64,000 bases of DNA, taken from assembly GCF_964058995.1 (NCBI RefSeq), contig NZ_OZ060382.1, positions 248,001 through 312,000 on the forward strand, read 5' to 3'. The position numbers and the translations under genes are program-made. This DNA is from Buchnera aphidicola (Chaitophorus populicola). Lineage in GTDB: Bacteria > Pseudomonadota > Gammaproteobacteria > Enterobacterales > Enterobacteriaceae. Position 1 is the stretch's first letter. Each line of letters opens with the position of its first letter. The notes under the pieces were generated by a model. It had not been told where the DNA came from and made no database searches. It saw nothing but the letters and a program-made list of their open reading frames with translations. Below are positions 47,552 to 57,748 of this stretch, piece by piece.

Positions 47552-48940
47552 TTAAAAATTTGCATTTTTTGGAGTTCTTGGAAAAGGAATAACATCTTTA
47601 ATATTTTTGATTCCAGTAATATACATAATTAATCTTTCTAAACCTAATCCAAATCCAGAATGCGGAACTGTTCCATAAAATCTCAAATCTCTATACCATG
47701 AATAATCATTAAAATTTAAATTTAATTCTTTAATTCTTTTATCTAAATATAAAATTCTTTCCTCTCTTTGTGAACCTCCAATAATTTCTCCTACATTTGG
47801 AAACAAAATATCAAAAGCAGAAACTGTTTTTTTATCTTTATTAATTCTCATATAAAATGGTTTAAAATCTTTAGGATAATTTTTAATTATAATTGGTTTT
47901 TTAAAATATTTATCTACAAGAAATTTTTCATGATCTAAATTTAATTCAACATCTAAAAACATATAATTTCGATTAATAATTTTATTATCTTTTAAGATTT
48001 CAATAGCATCTTGATAATTTATTTGACAAATATTACTTTCTAAAAAAATTTTTAATTTATTTACAATATTATCATTTAAATTCTTTTCAAAAAATAGTAA
48101 ATCATTTTTATTATTTTTTAAAATAAAATTAATAATATATTTTAACATTTTCTCAACAACTTCAATAATATTATCTAAATCAGCAAATGCTAATTCTACT
48201 TCTAACATCCAAAATTCAGATAAATGACGTGTAGTATTAGAATTTTCAGCTCTAAAAATTGGACCAAAAGTATATACTTTAGATAATGCACAAGCATAGG
48301 CTTCAATAGATAATTGCCCTGAAACAGTCAAAAAAACTTCTTTTCCAAAAAAATCTTTATAAGTTATTTTATTATTTTCTAGATTTTTTGCATATTTTAC
48401 AGAAAACATATCTCCTGCTCCTTCTGTATTTAAAGAAGTGATAATTGGAGATGAAACCCAATGATAATTATTTATATACAGAAAATTATGTATAGAATAA
48501 AATATAGCACTTCTAATTCTAGAAATACAACCAATAATATTAGTTCTTGGTCTTAAATGTGCAAAATTTCTTAAATGTTCCATAGAATGCTTTTTAGAAG
48601 ACATAGGATATGAATTAGGTTTATTTATCCAACCTATAACATTAATTTTATGCATGTAAACTTCAAATTTTTGATTAACATTTAATGAAGATACTAATTT
48701 TCCTTTTACAGATAAAGAACATCCAGATGTTACTTTTAAAATTTCATGATTTATATTATTTTTTAATAACTTTTTATTTACTATAATTTGTAAAGTATTT
48801 ACACATGAGCCATCATAAATATCTATAAATAATAAATTAGATTTAGAATTTCTTTTATTTTTTATCCAACCTTTTACTTTTACGATAGAATCTATTAATA
48901 TTTTATTTTCAAATATATCTTTGATAGACGAAATTTTCAT
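47552..48940 (-). CDS. asnS: Asparaginyl-tRNA synthetase
   Basis: AsnS charges tRNA-Asn. I place the start at the ATG at 48938-48940: AAGGA lies just upstream, and the 462 residues then match E. coli (466) from MKISSIKDIFENKILIDS on; an in-frame ATG 60 bases earlier adds residues without homology. The N-terminal OB domain (VKVKGWIKNKRNSKSN), class II motif 1 (SSPIITSLNTEGAGDMF), motif 2 (FRAENSNTTRHLSEFWMLE) and motif 3 (GFGLGLERLIMYITG) are complete. It lies after the porin, the same order as asnS-ompF in E. coli. Confidence 0.97.
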   Translation of the reverse strand: MKISSIKDIFENKILIDSIVKVKGWIKNKRNSKSNLLFIDIYDGSCVNTLQIIVNKKLLKNNINHEILKVTSGCSLSVKGKLVSSLNVNQKFEVYMHKINVIGWINKPNSYPMSSKKHSMEHLRNFAHLRPRTNIIGCISRIRSAIFYSIHNFLYINNYHWVSSPIITSLNTEGAGDMFSVKYAKNLENNKITYKDFFGKEVFLTVSGQLSIEAYACALSKVYTFGPIFRAENSNTTRHLSEFWMLEVELAFADLDNIIEVVEKMLKYIINFILKNNKNDLLFFEKNLNDNIVNKLKIFLESNICQINYQDAIEILKDNKIINRNYMFLDVELNLDHEKFLVDKYFKKPIIIKNYPKDFKPFYMRINKDKKTVSAFDILFPNVGEIIGGSQREERILYLDKRIKELNLNFNDYSWYRDLRFYGTVPHSGFGLGLERLIMYITGIKNIKDVIPFPRTPKNANF

Positions 48941-49136
48941 TATACTTCCTTTAATAAATATCATTCTTAAAAAAATTGAATATTTATAATACATGTACAT
49001 ATTAAAAAAAATAAATATTTTAAATAAAATTTTTAATAATTATTATTATACTATAATATTTTCTTACATTTTATATAAAATGCAAATGATTTTTTTTATC
49101 ATATATTTTTTATTTTAAAACATTAAATATTTTAAA

Positions 49137-50078
49137 TCATCTACAATGAAATTCTTTATAACATTTTTTTGAACAAAAAGATTTATAAATTTTAGAACAT
49201 AACTCACATTGTATAAAAAGTAAATTACAATTATTGTTAATACAATTTACATAATAATCAGATTTACGATGACATTGATTACAATTAGATAATATATGTT
49301 TTGTAATAGTTTCATATAATCTTAAATCAAAAACAAAATTTTTTCCTATAAAATTAATAGAATTTTTTTTTTTAATACAATCATTAATATATCCTATTAT
49401 TCCTCCTCTAATTTGATAAACATTTTTATATCCATTACTTTGAATCCATAATGAAGTTTTTTCACATCGAATTCCACCAGTGCAATATAAAACTATTTTT
49501 TTTTTTTTATACTTGTTAATATAATTACATATTTTTTTTAATTGTATTCTAAAAATAGAAGTATTCATTAAAATTGCGTTCTTAAAATGACCAATTTTAT
49601 GTTCATAATTATTTCGCATATCTATAAATACAGCTTCTTTATTATATAATAAATTATTTACTTCTTTAGAATTTAAATATTTATTAGAAAAATTTTTATT
49701 TAATAAAATAGAATTTAATCCATCAGATATTATTTTTTTTTTAACTTTAATACGTAAAGTGTTAAAAGAAATTCTGGAATTGTCTATTCCAATATTAATA
49801 TGAATATTTTTTAAATCTTTATGTAAACTAGATATATTTTTTTTTATAACTTGAAAATATTTTTTTAAAACACTAGCTTGTATATTAATTCCTTCATTAG
49901 AGATATAAATTCTACCAAAAATTTTTCTTTTATAGCATAAATTTTTTATTTTTTTTTTAATAATTTCAGGATTTTCTATAAAAAAATATTTATATAAAGA
50001 AATATTAATTCTTAAATAATTTTTAAAATTTTGATTTAAATACTTTTTATTATATATAAAATTACATATTCCAGACAT
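49137..50078 (-). CDS. trhO: tRNA uridine(34) hydroxylase TrhO (rhodanese-like)
   Basis: TrhO (YceA) hydroxylates U34 of tRNAs using oxygen, the first step to 5-methoxyuridine or cmo5U. The 313 residues (350 in E. coli) include an N-terminal acylphosphatase-like part, the rhodanese domain with the active Cys in LYCTGGIRCEKTS, and a C-terminal cysteine cluster (CNQCHRKSDYY and CELCSKIYKSFC), likely metal-binding. The E. coli C-terminal extension is absent. It stands alone between asnS and valS. Confidence 0.92.
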   Translation of the reverse strand: MSGICNFIYNKKYLNQNFKNYLRINISLYKYFFIENPEIIKKKIKNLCYKRKIFGRIYISNEGINIQASVLKKYFQVIKKNISSLHKDLKNIHINIGIDNSRISFNTLRIKVKKKIISDGLNSILLNKNFSNKYLNSKEVNNLLYNKEAVFIDMRNNYEHKIGHFKNAILMNTSIFRIQLKKICNYINKYKKKKIVLYCTGGIRCEKTSLWIQSNGYKNVYQIRGGIIGYINDCIKKKNSINFIGKNFVFDLRLYETITKHILSNCNQCHRKSDYYVNCINNNCNLLFIQCELCSKIYKSFCSKKCYKEFHCR

Positions 50079-50155
50079 TATTTATTTTTCCATTAAATTT
50101 GAAAAAAATGTATAAAAATATATTTAATATAGCATATATTATTATTTATTTAATT

Positions 50156-53029
50156 TTATATAGATAATAATAATTTTTTATAATTTTTTAAACTTTTTAA
50201 ATTATTTTTTAAAATACTTAATTTATTTTTTTCTTTTTTAATAATTTCTTTAGGAGCATGCTTTAAAAAATTTGAATTAATTATTTTAGTGTTAAAAAAT
50301 TGAATTTTAGACATACAATTTTTTATCTTTTTTAATACAATATTCAATTCTAAATCTTTATTAACAAATTCTTTAATTGAAATTAATAATTCACATTCAC
50401 TAGTTTTTCTTATAACAAATTTTTTAATTTTATTTTTATCTGTTTTTTTAAATATTTTAATTTTATTTAAATACATGATTTTTTTTAAAAAACTTTTATA
50501 ATTTTTAATTATTAATAAAAATTTTAAATTACTATTTTTAATAAAAATAGTAATTTTTTTACTATATTTTATTTTCATAGAATTTCTAATAGATCTTAAT
50601 TCTTTAAAAAAATTTTGAATGATATACATATTTTCCATCGATTTATGATCAAGATAATTTAAATTAAATTTTGGAAATTTACAATCAATCAAACTTTTTT
50701 TATTAAAATTATTTTTTATTATAAAAATTTTTGTCCAAATATATTCTGTAATAAAAGGAATAATAGGATGTAATAATTTTAATATTTTTCTTAAAATATA
50801 CATTAACATTTTTTGTGTATGAAGTTTTTCTTTTTTTGTACCTAATTTTATTATAATTTTAGAAATTTCTAAATACCAATCACAAAACTTAAACCAAACA
50901 AATTCATATATTAAATGAGAAACATGATCAAATCTATAATTTTTAATAGATTTTTTATAATTATAAATTAGAATTTGTAATTCTGATAAAATCCATTTAT
51001 CTTGTAATGATAAAATTTCTAAAATATTTTTAGTTTTACTTTTATTATATACAATATTTTTATTTAATAAAACAAATCGACTTGCATGCCATAATTTATT
51101 ACAAAAATTACGATAACCTTGTAAACGATTCATATCCCAAAAAATACTTCTAGAATAAGTAGACAAAGCAGCACAAGTAAATCTAAGTGAGTCTGCTCCA
51201 AAAGATTGAATTCCGTTTGGAAATAATTTATTTATTTTTTTTATAATAATTTTTTTCTTATATTCATTATTTTTTATATTTTTAATACGTTTTTCAATTA
51301 ATTTTTCTAAACTAATTCCATCAATCAAATCTATTGGATCAATAATATTTCCCTGAGATTTAGACATTTTCTGGCCATTTTCATCTCGTATTAAACCTGT
51401 AATATATACGTTTTTAAATGGAATTTGTGACTTTCTATTTTTATCTTTAATAATATGTGTTGTTAACATAATCATTCGTGCAATCCAAAAAAATATAATA
51501 TCAAATCCACTTACAATAACATTCGTAGGATGAAAAATTTTTAATAAATTTTTCTTTTTTGGCCAATCTAAAGATAAAAATGTCCATAAACTAGAAGAAA
51601 ACCAAGTATCTAAAACATCTTTTTCTTGTTTTAAAATACAATTTTTGTTTAATTTATATTTTTTAATTACGTCTAATTTATTTAATCCTGTATAAATTTT
51701 TTTATTTTGATCATACCAAATAGGAATTCTATGACCCCACCATAATTGTCTAGATATACACCAATCTTGTATATTTTCCATCCAAGATAAATACATATTT
51801 TTATATTTTTTTGGAAAAAATTTAATTTTTTTATTTTTTACTATTGATATAGATTTTTTTGCAAACATTGAAGTTTTTAAAAACCATTGATTTGTTAACA
51901 TAGGTTCTACAATAGAATTACTTCTTTCACCATATGGTACATTAGAATCTAATAATTCTACTTTATCTAAAAAATTATGTTCTTTTAAATATATAATAAT
52001 TTTTTTACGCGCAATAAAACGATTCATTTTTTGAAAATATAATGGAATATCAGAATTATATTTATTTTCTATTGTATTAGAATAACTATATATAAATAAT
52101 TTTTTAAGAATATTTCCATCAAATGAAAATATTTGAATTATAGGAAGATTGTGCCTCATTCCAATTTTATAATCAAGAAAATCATGGGCTGGAGTAATTT
52201 TTACACATCCAGTACCTTTGTTTATTTCAATTTCAAAATCAGAAATAATTGGTATAATTCTATTAATAATCGGAACCACGACTTGTAAACCAATATAATT
52301 TTTATATCTAATATCTTTTGGATTTACTCCTATAGCAGAATCTCCAAATATAGTTTCAGGTCTAGTAGTAGCTACTACTAAATAATTCTTATTATTAATA
52401 AAATATTTTTTATTAGAAAAAAAATATTTTATATAATACATTTTTGTTTTTACATTTTTATTTTTGACTTCTAAATCTGAAATTACAGTTTTTAAACATA
52501 CATCCCAATTTACTATTTTTTTTTTTTTATAAATTAATCCTTGATCATATAATATTATAAATGCTTTTTTTACACCTTCAGAAATATTTGGATCTAAAGT
52601 AAATTTTTTTCTATTCCAATCAATAGCATGACCTAAACGTTTAACTTGATTAAATATTTTATGTTGATATTTTTTAACCCATTCCCATGTTTTTTTTATA
52701 AAATATTTTTTGTTATATTTTAATTGTATTTTTTTTTTTTTTAAAAGTTTTTTTTCTATTAATAATTGAGTAGCAATTCCAGCATGATCTAAACCAATTT
52801 GAAATAAAACATTTTTTCCGTTCATTCGATTGAATCGAATCAAAATATCCATAATAGTTTGTTGTAACGCATGCCCCATATGTAAAACACCAGTAATATT
52901 TGGTGGAGGCATAATAATACAAAAAGATTTTTTAGAACTTTTTTGAATATTAGTTTGAAAATATTTTTTTTCTTCCCATAACTTATATAATTTCTGTTCA
53001 ATTAATTTAGGATTATAATTTTTATTCAT
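50156..53029 (-). CDS. valS: Valyl-tRNA synthetase
   Basis: ValS charges tRNA-Val and edits mis-charged threonine. The 957 residues (951 in E. coli) show the class I HIGH motif in PPPNITGVLHMGHAL (residues 40-54) and KMSKS in NGQKMSKSQGNIIDP near residue 555. Between them lies the CP1 editing domain (TTRPETIFGDSAIGV, ITPAHDFLDYKIG). The anticodon-binding domain follows and the C-terminal coiled coil (from about 890) is kept as a Lys/Asn-rich helix. In E. coli holC and pepA lie upstream of valS; neither is present here. Confidence 0.98.
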   Translation of the reverse strand: MNKNYNPKLIEQKLYKLWEEKKYFQTNIQKSSKKSFCIIMPPPNITGVLHMGHALQQTIMDILIRFNRMNGKNVLFQIGLDHAGIATQLLIEKKLLKKKKIQLKYNKKYFIKKTWEWVKKYQHKIFNQVKRLGHAIDWNRKKFTLDPNISEGVKKAFIILYDQGLIYKKKKIVNWDVCLKTVISDLEVKNKNVKTKMYYIKYFFSNKKYFINNKNYLVVATTRPETIFGDSAIGVNPKDIRYKNYIGLQVVVPIINRIIPIISDFEIEINKGTGCVKITPAHDFLDYKIGMRHNLPIIQIFSFDGNILKKLFIYSYSNTIENKYNSDIPLYFQKMNRFIARKKIIIYLKEHNFLDKVELLDSNVPYGERSNSIVEPMLTNQWFLKTSMFAKKSISIVKNKKIKFFPKKYKNMYLSWMENIQDWCISRQLWWGHRIPIWYDQNKKIYTGLNKLDVIKKYKLNKNCILKQEKDVLDTWFSSSLWTFLSLDWPKKKNLLKIFHPTNVIVSGFDIIFFWIARMIMLTTHIIKDKNRKSQIPFKNVYITGLIRDENGQKMSKSQGNIIDPIDLIDGISLEKLIEKRIKNIKNNEYKKKIIIKKINKLFPNGIQSFGADSLRFTCAALSTYSRSIFWDMNRLQGYRNFCNKLWHASRFVLLNKNIVYNKSKTKNILEILSLQDKWILSELQILIYNYKKSIKNYRFDHVSHLIYEFVWFKFCDWYLEISKIIIKLGTKKEKLHTQKMLMYILRKILKLLHPIIPFITEYIWTKIFIIKNNFNKKSLIDCKFPKFNLNYLDHKSMENMYIIQNFFKELRSIRNSMKIKYSKKITIFIKNSNLKFLLIIKNYKSFLKKIMYLNKIKIFKKTDKNKIKKFVIRKTSECELLISIKEFVNKDLELNIVLKKIKNCMSKIQFFNTKIINSNFLKHAPKEIIKKEKNKLSILKNNLKSLKNYKKLLLSI

Positions 53030-53509
53030 GTTTTTTTAATATTTTATATATTTTTATTTAAATAAAAAACTTTTATTTGTTGTATATAAATATCTTACAA
53101 TACTTATAGATTAATTTAATTATTTTATAAAAAAATTTATTTAAATTTATATTTTTTTTAATATTTTTTAATAAATTTAATTGAATAAGAATAATATTAA
53201 AAAATAAAATTTACATTATATATTTTTAATATTGTGCAATTAAAAATTTAATTAAAATTTTTTTAAATAAATGCAAAATTTAAATAAATTTGTATCTTTT
53301 ATAAAAATATTTTAATTATTTATAATATAACACTATTTTTTTTATTATTTAAAATAAATTTTTTTATATTTTATTAAACAATTATAAAAATTTTAAATTA
53401 ATAGATAATTTTTTTTCTTTTTTATATAATATATTAAAATTTAAAATTTTATTTTTTATAAAACTTTTATAATATAAATACATCTTTAATAATTTTATAA
53501 AGAGATAAT
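53030..53509. other. Gene-free spacer between valS and argF
   Basis: This 480-base divergent spacer is almost pure A/T, with no ORF beyond about 30 codons and no RNA gene. In E. coli holC and pepA lie upstream of valS and other Buchnera, from memory, keep pepA there, so it is probably the residue of those genes plus the two promoters. An AGAG site precedes argF. Confidence 0.45.
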
Positions 53510-54526
53510 ATGAATTCATTTTATTTAAGAAATTTTTTAAGATTACAAAATTTTAGTTCTGAAGATATTTTATTTTTAATAAAATATGCAAAAAAATTAA
53601 AATTTAAAAAAATTATCAATAAAGAAAAAAAACATTTAAAAAATAAAAATATAGTTTTAATTTTTGAAAAAGAATCTACTCGAACAAGATGTTCTTTTGA
53701 AGTAGCATCTTTTGATCAAGGTGCAAAAATTACATATTTAAATACAAAAGATATACATTTAGGATATAAAGAATCTATTGAAGACACAGCATCTACTTTA
53801 GGTAAAATATATGATGGAATTGTATATCGAGGACATATACATAAAAATATAAAAAAATTAGCAAAATATGCAAAAATTCCAGTTTGGAACGGTTTAACTG
53901 AATCTTTTCATCCTACTCAAATTTTATCTGATATTTTTACTATTAAAGAAATTTTTTTTAATAAAAGTATTCAAGATATCAAAATTGCTTATATCGGAGA
54001 TTCTAAAAATAATATTTCAAATACCTTAATAGAAGCGTCGAATTTATTAAAATTCAAATTAAGTTTAATTTCTCCAAAAGAATATTTGCCTACTCAAAAA
54101 TTTTTACATACATATAATATTAAAATTAATAAAAAATTAAATAATATATTATTAACAGAAGATATAGAAAAAGGTGTATATCAAGCAGACGTTATTTATA
54201 CAGACGTATGGATTTCTATGGGTGAAAACGCCTCGAAAGAAGAAAAAAAAATAAATTTATTAAAAAAATATCAAGTCAATCAAAATGTTTTAAAATCAAC
54301 TTGTAATCCTTTTATTAAAGTTTTTCATTGTTTGCCTGCATTACATAATACAAAAACTATTTATGGAAAAAAAATTATTCAAAAATTTAATTTAAAAAAC
54401 GGAGTAGAAATTACTGATGATGTTTTTAAATCTAATAAAAAAATAATTTTTCAACAATCTGCTAATCGTGTACATATAGTTAAAGCATTAATAATTTGTA
54501 GTTTAATTAAAAATATTTCTTTTTAA
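53510..54526 (+). CDS. argF: Ornithine carbamoyltransferase
   Basis: This enzyme makes citrulline from ornithine and carbamoyl phosphate in arginine synthesis, an essential amino acid for the insect host. The 338 residues (334 in E. coli ArgF/ArgI) contain the carbamoyl-phosphate motif ESTRTRCSFEVASFDQG, the second motif ESFHPTQILSD, the ornithine-binding WISMGE, and the catalytic Cys in FHCLPALHNT. The C-terminal NRVHIVKALI is normal. In Buchnera the symbol argI or argF is used. It stands alone with long gene-free DNA on both sides. Confidence 0.96.
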   Translation: MNSFYLRNFLRLQNFSSEDILFLIKYAKKLKFKKIINKEKKHLKNKNIVLIFEKESTRTRCSFEVASFDQGAKITYLNTKDIHLGYKESIEDTASTLGKIYDGIVYRGHIHKNIKKLAKYAKIPVWNGLTESFHPTQILSDIFTIKEIFFNKSIQDIKIAYIGDSKNNISNTLIEASNLLKFKLSLISPKEYLPTQKFLHTYNIKINKKLNNILLTEDIEKGVYQADVIYTDVWISMGENASKEEKKINLLKKYQVNQNVLKSTCNPFIKVFHCLPALHNTKTIYGKKIIQKFNLKNGVEITDDVFKSNKKIIFQQSANRVHIVKALIICSLIKNISF

Positions 54527-55030
54527 AATAAATTTATCTCAAAATTTTTAACATATAAAATTAAAATATTTTAAATAAAAATTTATAATATATTTTTTTA
54601 TTATAAATAAATATAAAATATATTAATTAAAATACATAAATAAATATTTTTATTTATAAAAATTTTATATCAAAAAAATTTATTTTAATTAAAAATTATA
54701 TAAAATATATAAAAATTTTTAATAAAATTTATTTAATTAAAACATATGTAAAAAAATATCTTATAATTATTTTTATATAAATAAAATTTTAATAATATGA
54801 AATTAAAATATTTTTATATTATTTATTAACTTTAATTTAAAAAATGTTTATTATCATGTTTTAATCATCAAAATTTAAAAAATAATTATATTATTAAAAT
54901 TCATTAAAAATATTTTTTTATATATATTAAGATATATAAATTTTATATATAAAATTAAATAAATTTTTATAAATCCATAAAATTTTATATTTTTTTTAAA
55001 AAAATAAAATAAATCGGATAAATATAAAAC
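54527..55030. other. Gene-free spacer between argF and ridA
   Basis: This is 504 bases of A/T-rich DNA with no ORF that looks coding and no RNA gene. In E. coli pyrBI lies next to ridA, and other Buchnera, from memory, keep pyrB-pyrI near argI, so lost pyrimidine genes are a possible explanation. No remnant is recognisable. Confidence 0.4.
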
Positions 55031-55414
55031 ATGAAAATTCATACTAAAAATGCACCTAAAGTTTTTGGACCTTACTCTCAAGCTATTAAAATAAATAATT
55101 TATTAATGATTTCTGGGCAAATTCCTGTTGATAAAATATCTGAAAATATACCAAAAAAAATTATTGATCAAACTTTTTTAGCGCTTAATAACATTAAAGC
55201 TATTATAAAAAAATCTGATTTTTCTATAAAAGATATTATTAAAACAACAATTTTTACTACCTGTTTAAATAAGATTAATGAAATTAATTATGCATATAAA
55301 AATTTTTTTATACAAGAAAATGTATTAACTTTTCCAGCTAGATCTTGTATAGAAATTTCTAAATTACCTAAAAATGTAAAAATTGAAATTGAAGCTATAG
55401 CGTTTAAAACATGA
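55031..55414 (+). CDS. ridA: 2-iminobutanoate/2-iminopropanoate deaminase RidA
   Basis: RidA hydrolyses reactive enamine/imine products of PLP enzymes such as threonine dehydratase. The 127 residues (128 in E. coli) contain MKIHTKNAPKVFGPYSQAIK, the signature MISGQIPVD, and FPARSCIEISKLPK with the substrate-binding Arg, then IEIEAIAF. It sits upstream of a clear terminator and uses TGA as stop. This kind of protein is retained in Buchnera, which keeps the isoleucine pathway that makes such imines. Confidence 0.95.
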   Translation: MKIHTKNAPKVFGPYSQAIKINNLLMISGQIPVDKISENIPKKIIDQTFLALNNIKAIIKKSDFSIKDIIKTTIFTTCLNKINEINYAYKNFFIQENVLTFPARSCIEISKLPKNVKIEIEAIAFKT

Positions 55415-55417
55415 TTA

Positions 55418-55460
55418 TTAAAGAGTGCACTAACAAAAAAATTTTAAGTGCGCTCTTTAA
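55418..55460. terminator. Strong hairpin between convergent ridA and deaD
   Basis: TTAAAGAGTGCACT at 55418-55431 pairs with AGTGCGCTCTTTAA at 55447-55460 (14 pairs including one G-U) with a 15-base loop. It begins three bases after the ridA stop codon. Its G+C content is unusual here, and it can serve both ridA and the opposite-strand deaD. Confidence 0.75.
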
Positions 55461-55532
55461 CCTTATATAATTTATATATTAAATGTTTAATATCATTATT
55501 CTCAAAAAAATATGTTGTTTGAAATTAAGAAA

Positions 55533-57335
55533 TTAATTATTTTTATATTTTAATAAATTATTTTTATGAAAACGTGATTTTTGAAAACGATTTTTTTTAG
55601 CATAAAACTTATGATTATTAGAACCTTTAAAATTTTTTCTTTGTAACATATGATTTTTAACATTTTTTTTTAAAGATTTTTTAAAAACAAATTTAGAATT
55701 TTTAAATAATTTTAAATTAATTAATTTGTTAAAAATCTTTGTTTTTTGTAAATTGTTCAATAAACCTTTTTGAATTAAATGTTTAGGTAATTCTATAGTC
55801 GAATATGATGAAAATATTTTTATATGACCAATATCTTTATTATTTAATTTACCTTCATTAGCAATAGCTCCAACTATATGTCTGACTTCTACTTTATCTA
55901 TTCTTCCTAAATCTAATTTACATAAATTCATATTAGAATTTTTATTAAAAATTTTTTTATTTTTATACGAAAAATAGTTCTCTCTATTATTTTTAATCCA
56001 ATTTTTTCTAATATTTTTATCTTTTTCTAAAATTAAAACACGTTTACCTTGTGCTATTTTTAAAAGTGCAGCAGATAATTTTTCTATTGACACGGGAATA
56101 TTTAAATTTATTTTAGATAATAAGAGTTGGTATTTTTTTAAATCTAAACTTTGTAATTCTTTTTTAATTTTTTTAGAAAAACTTTCTAGACGACGTTGAC
56201 TTAATAAATCTGTATTTGGCAATTGTACTTCTTTAATAGATTGTCGCATAATTCTTTCAATATTTCTTAATAATCTTATTTCTCGATATTCTACAAACAT
56301 TAAAGCTTTTCCTTTACGTCCTGCTCGACCTGTTCGACCTATTCTATGTACATAAGATTCAGCATCTATCGGAACATCATAATTTATTACTAAATCAATT
56401 CTATCAACATCTAATCCTCTTGCTGCAACATCTGTAGCAATTAATATATCTAATTTACCGTTTTTTAATCTTTCTAATGTTTTTTCTCTTAATGTTTGAT
56501 TCATATCTCCATTTAAAGCTGCGCTATTATATCCATTTTTTTCTAATACTTCAGATACTTCTACAGTAGAATTTTTTGTGCGTACAAAAATTATAGTAGC
56601 AGAAAAATCTTCTGTTTCTAAAAATCTTATTAACCCATCTGTTTTCTTCCCATATACTAACCAATAAGTTTGATTAATATCAGGTTTATTCATAATATTA
56701 GATTTAATTTTTATTTCTTTAGGATTATTCATAAAACGACGAGAAATTCTTCTAATAACATCTGGCATAGTAGCAGAAAACAATGCTGTTTGACGTTTAT
56801 TTGGAATTTTTGAAAGAATAGTTTCTACATCTTCAATGAATCCCATACGTAACATTTCATCTGCTTCATCTATAACTAAAGTACTTAATTTAGATAAATT
56901 TAGAGTTTTTCTTTTTAAATGATCTAATAATCTTCCAGGAGTTCCAACTATAATTTGCGGTCCATTACGTAAAGCACGCAACTGTAATTCATATCTTTGA
57001 CCACCGTATAATGGTAAAACACGAATAGTAGAAATATATTTAGAAAATAAAGAAAATGCTTCAGAAACCTGAATAGCTAACTCTCTTGTAGGTGTTAAAA
57101 CTAAAATTTGAGGAATTTTTAAAAAAATTTGTATATTATTCAACAAAGGTAAAGCGAAAGCTGCAGTTTTTCCACTTCCTGTTTGAGCCATTCCTAAAAC
57201 ATCATACTTTTTTAATAAGTATGGAATGCATTTTTCTTGTATAGGAGAAGGTTTTTGATATCCAATTTCATTTAGTACTTTTAAAATTGAATTTTTTAAT
57301 TTAAAATCTAAAAATTTGTTTTTAATAAGAACCAT
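55533..57335 (-). CDS. deaD: DEAD-box RNA helicase DeaD/CsdA
   Basis: DeaD unwinds RNA in ribosome assembly and mRNA decay, chiefly in the cold. I use the ATG at 57333-57335: the protein then has exactly the E. coli spacing to GYQKPSPIQ. Two in-frame ATGs lie 9 and 18 bases upstream. Helicase motifs are all present: [11 protein letters not shown] (I), PTRELAIQ (Ia), [20 protein letters not shown] (II), FSATMP (III), [15 protein letters not shown] and [13 protein letters not shown] (VI). The RNA-binding domain [14 protein letters not shown] follows. The C-terminal RGG-type tail of E. coli is replaced by a short Lys/Asn/Phe-rich tail. Total 600 residues (629 in E. coli). Confidence 0.97.
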   Translation of the reverse strand: MVLIKNKFLDFKLKNSILKVLNEIGYQKPSPIQEKCIPYLLKKYDVLGMAQTGSGKTAAFALPLLNNIQIFLKIPQILVLTPTRELAIQVSEAFSLFSKYISTIRVLPLYGGQRYELQLRALRNGPQIIVGTPGRLLDHLKRKTLNLSKLSTLVIDEADEMLRMGFIEDVETILSKIPNKRQTALFSATMPDVIRRISRRFMNNPKEIKIKSNIMNKPDINQTYWLVYGKKTDGLIRFLETEDFSATIIFVRTKNSTVEVSEVLEKNGYNSAALNGDMNQTLREKTLERLKNGKLDILIATDVAARGLDVDRIDLVINYDVPIDAESYVHRIGRTGRAGRKGKALMFVEYREIRLLRNIERIMRQSIKEVQLPNTDLLSQRRLESFSKKIKKELQSLDLKKYQLLLSKINLNIPVSIEKLSAALLKIAQGKRVLILEKDKNIRKNWIKNNRENYFSYKNKKIFNKNSNMNLCKLDLGRIDKVEVRHIVGAIANEGKLNNKDIGHIKIFSSYSTIELPKHLIQKGLLNNLQKTKIFNKLINLKLFKNSKFVFKKSLKKNVKNHMLQRKNFKGSNNHKFYAKKNRFQKSRFHKNNLLKYKNN

Positions 57336-57353
57336 GTAAAACATGTACCTCAT

Positions 57354-57748
57354 TTAATTAAAGAAGGAGGGCCAGTTTACATCATACACGATAAATTTTT
57401 TTTATATATTTATTGACATTGTCAACTGGCTTAAAATATTTTGATTTAAAATTTTAAATTTAATCTAATAATTTTAAAATTTTATCAGTTATTTATTTTA
57501 ATCAAAAAATTTTATTTATTTAAATTAATAAATAATTTTATATTATTAAATAACTCATAAAATTTATTAATATAATTATATAAAATATTTTAAAAAATTA
57601 AAAAATATTTATTTTTTTAAAATTTTAATTTTAAATTTAGAATGAAAAAAAATATAAAATATTTTACGCAATAAATTTAGATTATCATAAAAAATAGAAT
57701 TATAAAATTCTATTTTTTAATAAAAAATTTTTATATTAATTTATTTTC
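57354..57748. other. deaD leader and spacer to pnp
   Basis: This 395-base spacer holds no ORF. Next to deaD it is relatively G+C-rich: GCCAGTT at 57371-57377 is the inverse of AACTGGC at 57424-57430, and TTGACATTGTCAA at 57413-57425 is a perfect palindrome with a consensus -35 word on each strand. The rest is A/T-rich and contains the pnp terminator. Confidence 0.5.
57689..57718 (-). terminator. Rho-independent-type terminator of pnp
   Basis: On the minus strand AAAAAATAGAATT pairs perfectly with AATTCTATTTTTT (13 pairs, 4-base loop), ending in six T residues. It lies about 30 bases after the pnp stop codon. Confidence 0.7.

Noticed and set aside
48941-49000. Upstream ATG for asnS
   Set aside because: The added 20 residues have no homology, and AAGGA lies directly before the ATG at 48940.
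57413-57440. Plus-strand promoter from TTGACA before pnp/deaD spacer
   Set aside because: No gene follows on the plus strand and no -10 element is found at proper spacing.
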